From Labia minor (Eukaryota; Arthropoda; Insecta; Dermaptera; Spongiphoridae): a stretch of DNA of 64,000 nucleotides. Made by a program: the position numbers and the translations under genes. The stretch spans positions 40,169,851-40,233,850 of the forward strand of contig OY720350.1 in assembly GCA_963082975.1 (NCBI GenBank), read 5' to 3'. Below, piece by piece: positions 57,669 to 64,000 of the stretch. Within the stretch, counting starts at the first letter, position 1. Each line of letters begins with the position of its first letter. The notes under the pieces were generated by a model. That model had not been told where the DNA came from, searched no databases, and was given only the letters and a program-made list of their open reading frames with translations.

Positions 57669-58762
57669 AAAGAGAAAAATAGAAAAAAAAAATTTTTTTT
57701 GTTAAGCATTGCTGTGTACATAATTATATTAATTAAAAATGTTATTATTATTAAACAAAAAAAGGAAAGAAAAGTATAGTACTGTCTCGATAAAAATAAA
57801 TTAACTCCAATAAATGAATTGAAATATCCAAGAGAAGCTCAAGTGGAATAGTCCTGACTTGAAAAAACTTGAAGTTGGGTTGAGGGATCAAACCCAACCA
57901 AGTTCAGGCAAATTTAATCAAATCAAATTTAATAAAAATTCAAAGAAATAAAAGTAAATAAATATGTCCAACATAGGTGAAATGAATTGAGTTCCCAATT
58001 TAAAAAGAATATAATAAAATTACATAGTATAATTTATTACTTGAAAATTATAATATACAAAGAGAGAAAAGGGAATATAAATTTATAATTTAAGCAAGAC
58101 AAGACGTATAATTCAATCTGCCTATAAATTATTTTTATAAATTATTCTATTTCAATAGTTAAATAATAATTAACAATTTTATAAAAATAATATTCACATA
58201 TATTCTATATATTCCCATTATAAAATATTTATTTGATATATATATATATATATATCATATTATTTAAAAGAGACGATGTTAATTGCATGAAATAATTGCT
58301 TGTAGCAAGAACCTTCACTTAATCTAAGCGTGTCTGTTTAATTTAATTAAAACTTGACTTAATTCATTAATAATATTAATAGTATTATAAATGTGAAGTA
58401 GAGAAGAGCGAATAGTAGTTGTGAAAAGATGTGGTGAAAGGATAAATTGTGTGGAACGAGAAATGGTGTAAATCATATACCTACTAAAAATGTAAAGAGA
58501 AACGAATAAATAGAAATTATTTTATCAACATAAAATAATAAATATGTAAATATATACATATATTAATAAGAAAATTTTCAATTAATATTTGCGACTAAAA
58601 TAAATAAATTTTCTAATTAAAATTATTCGTGCGAAATTAATATCTTCTTCAAATATACAATCGAGTATTTAATAAATCACAATATTTACTGTTCTTAATT
58701 CATCACTAGGTAGAAATGTTCAATATACATTATAAATATAAACATAAATAGAAAAGATTGAT
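57669..58762. other. AT-rich, no gene seen
   Basis: A mixed patch with repeated CCAAC/GTTGGG-type words at 57.83-57.92 kb and (TA)n at 58239-58257; otherwise A/T. Confidence 0.55.
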
Positions 58763-58770
58763 TAACTTTT

Positions 58771-58800
<30 letters not shown>

Positions 58801-58805
<5 letters not shown>

Positions 58806-59432
58806 CCCGCATACTTCGTATAATTACTTTCCCGCATACTTCGTATAAGGGAAGTATTGGAATCGTCAAAAATTTCGACTTCGAGATTTCGATAGATCTT
58901 GACGTTTTAGACCTCCCTGAGTCGGAAAATACCATTTTTCGAATTATGTCTGTGTGTGTGTATGTATGTATGTATGTATGTATGTAATGTCTGTAAGCAA
59001 ATTTACTCAAAAACTAATCAAGCTAGGACTTCGAAATTTGGTACACCGATATTATTCACAGTTTGTAGATTTCTATCAAAATTTCGTCAAAATCGGTTAA
59101 CCGGAAGTGGTACTTTACCTACACTGGTTGCGTTTACCTTTCAAGTAAAGTACCAGTTTGCTTCAAAATATTTGCTTCCTATTTTGTATATAGATTTAAA
59201 AATATGAAAAAAATTCAGATACCAAATTTCATCATGATCTGACTACCGGAAGTGACATTTTACCTATACAAGTAGCGTTAGGTGTAAATTATAAATATAT
59301 ATTAGTGTTAAACCATTTTACTTTATAATTTAAATTAATTAGTTTGTTTATTTTTATTGTTGTTAAAACATAATAATAATAACCTAATTACCTATTTATA
59401 TGCGGGAAAGTCTAGAGGAGGACACTCCCGAT
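58801..59432 (+). mobile_element. HINE-like element family D (relative of family C)
   Basis: 5' subTIR ACTTTCCCGC, 3' subTIR GCGGGAAAGT, then the hairpin GGAGGACACTCC. Microsatellite GTCTGTGTGTGTGTATGTAT and the following block (ACTCAAAAACTAATCAAGCT, GAAATTTGGTACACCGAT, TTTCTATCAAAATTTCG) align with family C copy 8. Two ACCGGAAGTG sites occur, at about 59099-59108 and 59245-59254. The first 26 bp (ACTTTCCCGCATACTTCGTA plus following bases) are present twice in tandem at the 5' end, directly after a poly-T run of about 28 bases. Confidence 0.75.
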
Positions 59433-60526
59433 TTATTTGTAAATAAATTTATTGAAATTGTTTAAAATAATTAATAAATAAAAATAATTAAATTAATTTT
59501 TGATCTTGTTTCTTGTTAGATTTTCTATAAATTCTAAATGTAAATTTTTTTTATATAATAAATAAGTGAATTAATTGTAGAAATAAAGTGTATGATTCTA
59601 GATAGCATAAATATTAAAATTAGTTAAATTATGACCTTAAGATAACAAAATAGAAGTAAAATTGGTGAATATATGTATTATTGTAAAATGTAAAATATTA
59701 ATTTGTTAGAATTAACAATTTATATCAAATGAATATTATTGAACAACCAGATTGTTCTCAAAATAATGGACAATATTTTAGTATTTAATTTTCTAATATA
59801 TCTATGTGTATAACTAAAAATATTTATTGTTTAATTTATAAAATAAATGAAGCACATTAGGGATATATAAAAAAATTATTATACATTGATTAGAATTTAT
59901 GCAAAATTCAAATAAAGAGTTAATCATGGATATCAGTGTGTTTGACTGCTTCGAACTCAAAATTTATTGGGCAGTTTATTATGAAATTGTTCCTCAATAT
60001 TCTTATATTCTCCAATATAAACTTAGACTACAGATTTTATCAATATCATTTCAAAAAAAACCTTAGAAATTATTTTTGTGTTATTTTATGTTCGCCATAA
60101 ACTTTATTCAACGCCAATTTAAATTACTAGATTTTCTATCCTTATGTCCATAAAAATGGATATTAAATTTATGAATTAACAAAATTTAAATTTATACATT
60201 TTTTTTTTAATTGAAATTATCAATAGTTGAATAGCTAAGTTCATGTAATTTATAATTTAATAAAATAAAATAATATAGAATATAAATATGGTATAATATA
60301 AAAATAAAAAATAAAAATAAAATATGTAATTATAATTGGCAAAATGGTTTAAGAACTCAGAGTCTAAGAAAAACAATAGAAGAATAATCTTTAAAAAGCT
60401 ATATTTAATTCAAACATTGTCAAATTATATTTGTATATTTTAAGAATAAAATTATTATAATTTTGATTTTAAAAAATGGGTGTTTGAAACGGTATATATA
60501 AGTCTGAACAGATAGTTAAAAATAAA
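59433..60526. other. AT-rich, no feature
   Basis: No repeat or frame recognised. Confidence 0.6.
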
Positions 60527-60612
60527 AATGTAGCGCTTCTGATCAAGAAAATCAAGACAAAGTAGAGGATCCGCTCTACTGATCATAGAACACCTTTACC
60601 CCGATTAATTAC
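60527..60612 (+). repeat. SINE-2 3' fragment
   Basis: TCTGATCAAGAAAATCAAGA and CTACTGATCATAGAACACCT match the 3' part of the SINE at 27.1 kb (CTCCGATCAAGAAAGTCGAA, TACTGATCATTTAATACCTC). The tRNA-like head is absent. Confidence 0.5.
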
Positions 60613-60960
60613 TAGATTGTGCTAAATGATGCTAGGTTTGTGCTGGATTGTGCTTGAATATTACGAAAAAAATATAAAAAAAAGGAAAATAATCACAAAA
60701 AACGATTTTTGGACTAATCCCCACTTTTCGATTTTTTTTTCATTTGTACTAGATTGTGCCAAGTTGGGCTAAGATAGTGCCAAATTAAGAAAAATTAATA
60801 ATTATAGAAGTTATAATAAAAACAAAATACATGAGTCCAGGGAATAAATATTCGGGTTCTACAAAATTATATACCTACATATGTTGTACCTAACACAATT
60901 TAGCAAAATAGAAAAATTCGAAAAAATCAAAAAGTGGAGGGCTAACTTCTTCCAGACAAA
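60610..60960. repeat. GATTGTGCTAA repeats with inverted CCACTTTT blocks
   Basis: TAGATTGTGCTAAATG, TGTGCTGGATTGTGCTTG and TAGATTGTGCCAAGTTGGGC recur within 130 bp. CCCCACTTTTCGATTTTTTT at about 60720 is inverted as AAAAAATCAAAAAGTGG at about 60924. This looks like the decayed interior of a terminal-inverted-repeat element. Confidence 0.4.
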
Positions 60961-61429
60961 AATCAGAACTTTTATATTTAAAAAAAATTGAATCTGTACC
61001 ATAAACATCACCTAAATATTGAGAATTAGATTTTTATCTTCTTGTCTTAAAATTCGTTTAAAGGTTTATTTAAATTATAATATTATATAAAATGTTTAAA
61101 GTTTGTGGTAGGTACTTTATCCTAACAACACAACGCGTATGTATACATAAATACTTTGTAAAAGCAATAAATATCAATGTAATATATTAGTTTGATTATA
61201 AAATACATTGTGAACCAAAGCCTTGTAAATTTAATTTGTTTATTTAAGTTTGGATTGGATATATAACTTTATAATCAACTAGAGTAAAAGTAAATATAAA
61301 ATTATAAATAATAAAGTGTTATTATAATTAATAACGGGAGAAAGGGAAAATTTCATTTTATATAAATACAATTCTAAATAAAATCCATAATAAATAAAAA
61401 ATTCCTATTTTACTGTTCTCATTTAGTTT
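60961..61429. other. AT-rich, no feature
   Basis: No repeat or frame recognised. Confidence 0.6.
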
Positions 61430-62020
61430 ATTACTATCGCGTAAGAGAAAGTATTGCGATCACGAAAATTTTCGATGTTGAGATTTTGATGTTTTTATAT
61501 GTTTTGAAGGTTCCTGAATCATTTTCACTAATGCGAACTAAAATGTCTGTGTGTGTGTATGTATGTAACCAAGATTACTCAAAAACGGTTTGAGCTAGAA
61601 TGATGAAATTTGGTACATGAGCATTATTCAAAATTCGTAGTTTTCTATCAACTTTTGAAAAATGTAGTTTATTCGGAAAATGGTCATTACCTACAATGTT
61701 TTGATTTTTTTTCCTCTAAAGTGACCGTAAAAATAAAGATATATGTTTGATAATTTTTCACATGATTAATAATTGTATAAAACTGCTATATATAGAATTT
61801 CAGCTTGATTGATTCGCTGAAATTACCAGAATTAATTTTTTAATACTGCAAATCTCACGCGCTAACACGTGACGTGGTGCCATCAACCAAAAGCCAAACT
61901 TGTGCTGGTTTAATATTTATTATTTATAATTTATAATTAATTAAATTTAATTTAAATATAATATATTATGTTATTTAATCCAATTCAAATTGCGAGATAG
62001 TCGATTGGAGACACTCCAGC
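61430..62020 (+). mobile_element. HINE-like element family C, copy 8 (forward)
   Basis: The only family C copy in forward orientation: TTACTATCGCG at the 5' end, GTCTGTGTGTGTGTATGTAT microsatellite, GATGAAATTTGGTACA core and an altered ETS-like block. The 3' end has subTIR GCGAGATAGT and the hairpin GGAGACACTCC before AGCTAATTTTT. Useful for aligning families C and D. Confidence 0.82.
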
Positions 62021-62365
62021 TAATTTTTTAATTTATTTTTGAAATTTATTATTATTATTAATATTTAAATTTATTTTTAATTTATTTGGGATCTTTACAC
62101 ATTTTAGCCAGCATCCACATATTTAATTTGAATTAATTATTAAATATTAAATTTCAGTCAACTTGGTGATGTTCCATCCTTAAATCTTAAGATAAAATCA
62201 GACCAATAAAAACAGATAATTTACATATATAAATGTATTTGTTTTTAGAAATATATGATCACATGTCAATTTTATTTAAAAATAAATTCAAGAAAATAAT
62301 TGGAATGGTTTGAATTGGAATTTTTTCAAACAGAGAACAACAAACATTGACTTTTAATATATTTG

Positions 62366-62400
<35 letters not shown>

Positions 62401-63089
62401 TCAATAAAAGTTATCAAATAAATAAATGAAATAATTCGCTAACAGTGATATCAATGATATTTAATAATATTATAATACATGCATTAAATGGAGATTTATT
62501 TTATTATATTTTTTTTTAATGTATCACATTAGGTCATTAATTAAATACATCATCAATTGTATCAGACAGATAGACAAGCTTTTGGTTGTATATTTCAAAG
62601 GCCTCATCAATGTTTTATAACAATTCAAAATATATGTTTAAAATTTATAAATATATATTTACACCATACGATTATTGGTTCCAAATAGGGGTTCGGGGCT
62701 ATTGGTATTGGAAAGGGAAATAAAGATTTTCATGCGGTTATATTTATTATTTGTTATGCCCAATTGATGATTAACAACACTTTCACATAGATTTATTCCA
62801 AGACAATTTTATAAATAACATGACAGAACATAGAATTGGATTTCAGAAACATGTGATTATTATTATTCGTAGATATTTCAATTACATATATATCATTAAT
62901 CATTATAGTTACATAAAATGATAAAATAATTTGTTGTTTCCAAAAAGGCTTGTGATGGAAGGATTATTATATATTAATATAAAAATTAATTTCTTTAATT
63001 AATAAATTAAAAGCATTTTAACAAAATTCTAATAAATAAACCAATCTTAAAAGATTTAAATAACTATTAATTTAATTAATTAATTTATT
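62021..63089. other. AT-rich, no gene seen
   Basis: (TA)n at 62368-62396 and A/T runs; a small mixed patch at 62660-62735 (GGTTCCAAATAGGGGTTCGG) is unassigned. Confidence 0.6.
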
Positions 63090-63096
63090 TAATTTA

Positions 63097-63852
63097 CAGG
63101 GTTATGCATTAATATAAAGAAAATGATTCATTAAAATAAATAAAATTATTCATTAATATAAATAAAATTATTCATTGATATAAATAAAATCAAAATAAAT
63201 TTAAACAAAGCTTTATTTAAGTTTTATATACAAACTAATACAATTTAAAAATAGCTATAAAACATTTTCACTATTTTTTTTTATTTAAAATTAGATGATA
63301 TCTTGTTTTGATAAAGCTTATTTTTATAGCCACCATACAGCTGATATATTATTTAATATTTCGTCTTCAAAGTCGTTATAATTTAAAGTCATTTGGGTAA
63401 AAAATATGAAAACAAAATAAATACAATAATAAATAATATAAATAATAATAATAATATAATAAATATATACATATATATTTGGGGGTTTGATTTTGAGTTT
63501 GGTTATTTTTTTTAATAAATGTAATGTATCTATAAATATAAAAAAAAGTATTGCTAGAAATAATATTAATATTTTTAGATTCATTGCCGGACAAGCATGG
63601 ACATGTTTGAATTGACAGTAGTGTTTATAATCAGAAAATCAAGACAAGATTTCATCTAATTTTAAATAAAAAAAATAGTGAAAATGCTTTATAACTATTT
63701 TTAAATTGTATTAGTTTATATATAAAACTTAAATAAAGCTTTGTTTAAATTTATTTTGATTTTATTTATATTATTTAATAGTTTTATTTATATTAATGAA
63801 TAATTTTATTTATTTTAATGAATCATTTTCTTTATATTAATGCATAACCCTG
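63097..63852. mobile_element. 756-bp fold-back element near the right end
   Basis: Inverted arms of about 215 bp starting CAGGGTTATGCATTAATATA are nearly perfect and contain a 22-24-bp tandem unit (ATTCATTAATATAAATAAAA) repeated three to four times. TAATTTA flanks both sides (63090-63096, 63853-63859). The centre of about 330 bp is unique AT-rich DNA with an 86-codon minus-strand frame of low complexity that I do not regard as a gene. Superfamily not assigned. Confidence 0.72.
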
Positions 63853-64000
63853 TAATTTAAGGGGATTTTACTTAAAAAACAACAAATATTCATACCCAAT
63901 AGATAATTATCATTTTTTGAAAATTAAATTCTAATTAAAAATGGAATTGAATTTACATTTAAGTAATTTAAAATTATAATAATAATAAATAATAATAAAA

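Noticed and set aside
58801-58850. ACTTCGTATA resembling a loxP arm, twice
   Set aside because: A 10-base match inside a duplicated HINE end; there is no inverted partner at loxP spacing and no phage context.
63324-63594. Minus-strand frames of 72-86 codons in the centre of the 63-kb fold-back
   Set aside because: Low-complexity I/Y/F-rich translation of A/T runs, two overlapping frames, no start context.

Overview
The window is very AT-rich, intron- or intergene-like animal DNA. It has long runs of A/T, TA, CA and AAT microsatellites and dense transposon debris, with almost no protein-coding sequence. Insect-type mariner, hAT and piggyBac-like relics, tRNA-derived SINEs, a non-LTR element with a GATA-repeat tail, a TTAGG-repeat tract and a secreted invertebrate-type lipocalin together point to an arthropod. 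I cannot settle the order from the sequence alone; a hemipteran or a copepod would both fit.

Host genes. The only convincing gene is a single-exon secreted lipocalin on the minus strand (17234-17908), with its own TATA box, initiator and poly(A) signal. A possible membrane-anchored terminal exon lies at 20840-21014 (minus) and is weak. Several islands of higher sequence complexity (about 1.3-1.8, 2.34-2.8, 4.7-4.9, 7.4-7.6, 13.7-14.1, 15.5-16.05, 21.6-21.9, 28.6-28.8, 39.2-39.5, 41.2-41.8, 47.0-47.3 and 55.2-55.7 kb) lack reading frames and repeats. They are candidate conserved regulatory DNA.

Repeats. The dominant signal is a set of non-autonomous elements that I read as Helentron-associated (HINE/DINE-1-like) repeats. 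Family A has five loci, family C nine copies, and families D and H one each; families B and J share internal parts. In their own orientation A, C, D and H share one plan: a short 5' subterminal repeat (usually beginning AC after a T-run), an internal microsatellite (GTCY or GT/GTAT), a conserved core resembling CAAATTTCATCAAAATC, the same short repeat inverted near the 3' end, then a small hairpin. Families A, C and D also carry ETS-like ACCGGAAG sites. A, B and J carry TGACGTCA palindromes, paired exactly 20 bp apart in three A copies.

Other mobile DNA, left to right: a 500-bp fold-back with an 8-bp target duplication (5.5 kb); three TTAA-flanked piggyBac-like MITEs whose centres are inverted relative to one another (7.9, 13.5, 33.4 kb); a hAT deletion derivative keeping the end of its transposase (10.6 kb); a 62-bp-TIR MITE (14.3 kb); two copies of a LINE 3' end (19.9 and 40.2-41.1 kb), the second interrupted by a SINE with a 12-bp target duplication; at least six decayed Tc1/mariner-superfamily copies (22.5, 25.0, 38.0, 51.4, 52.8, 56.0 kb); a Jockey/R1-like RT scrap (31.6 kb); a pogo-like MITE (27.8 kb); an integrase-bearing relic with TGGCC clusters (34.4-35.3 kb); a TTAGG-bearing MITE (54.6 kb); and a 756-bp fold-back near the right end (63.1 kb). 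No autonomous transposase gene appears intact. The features do not form a pathway; the window is a lipocalin locus embedded in nested transposons.
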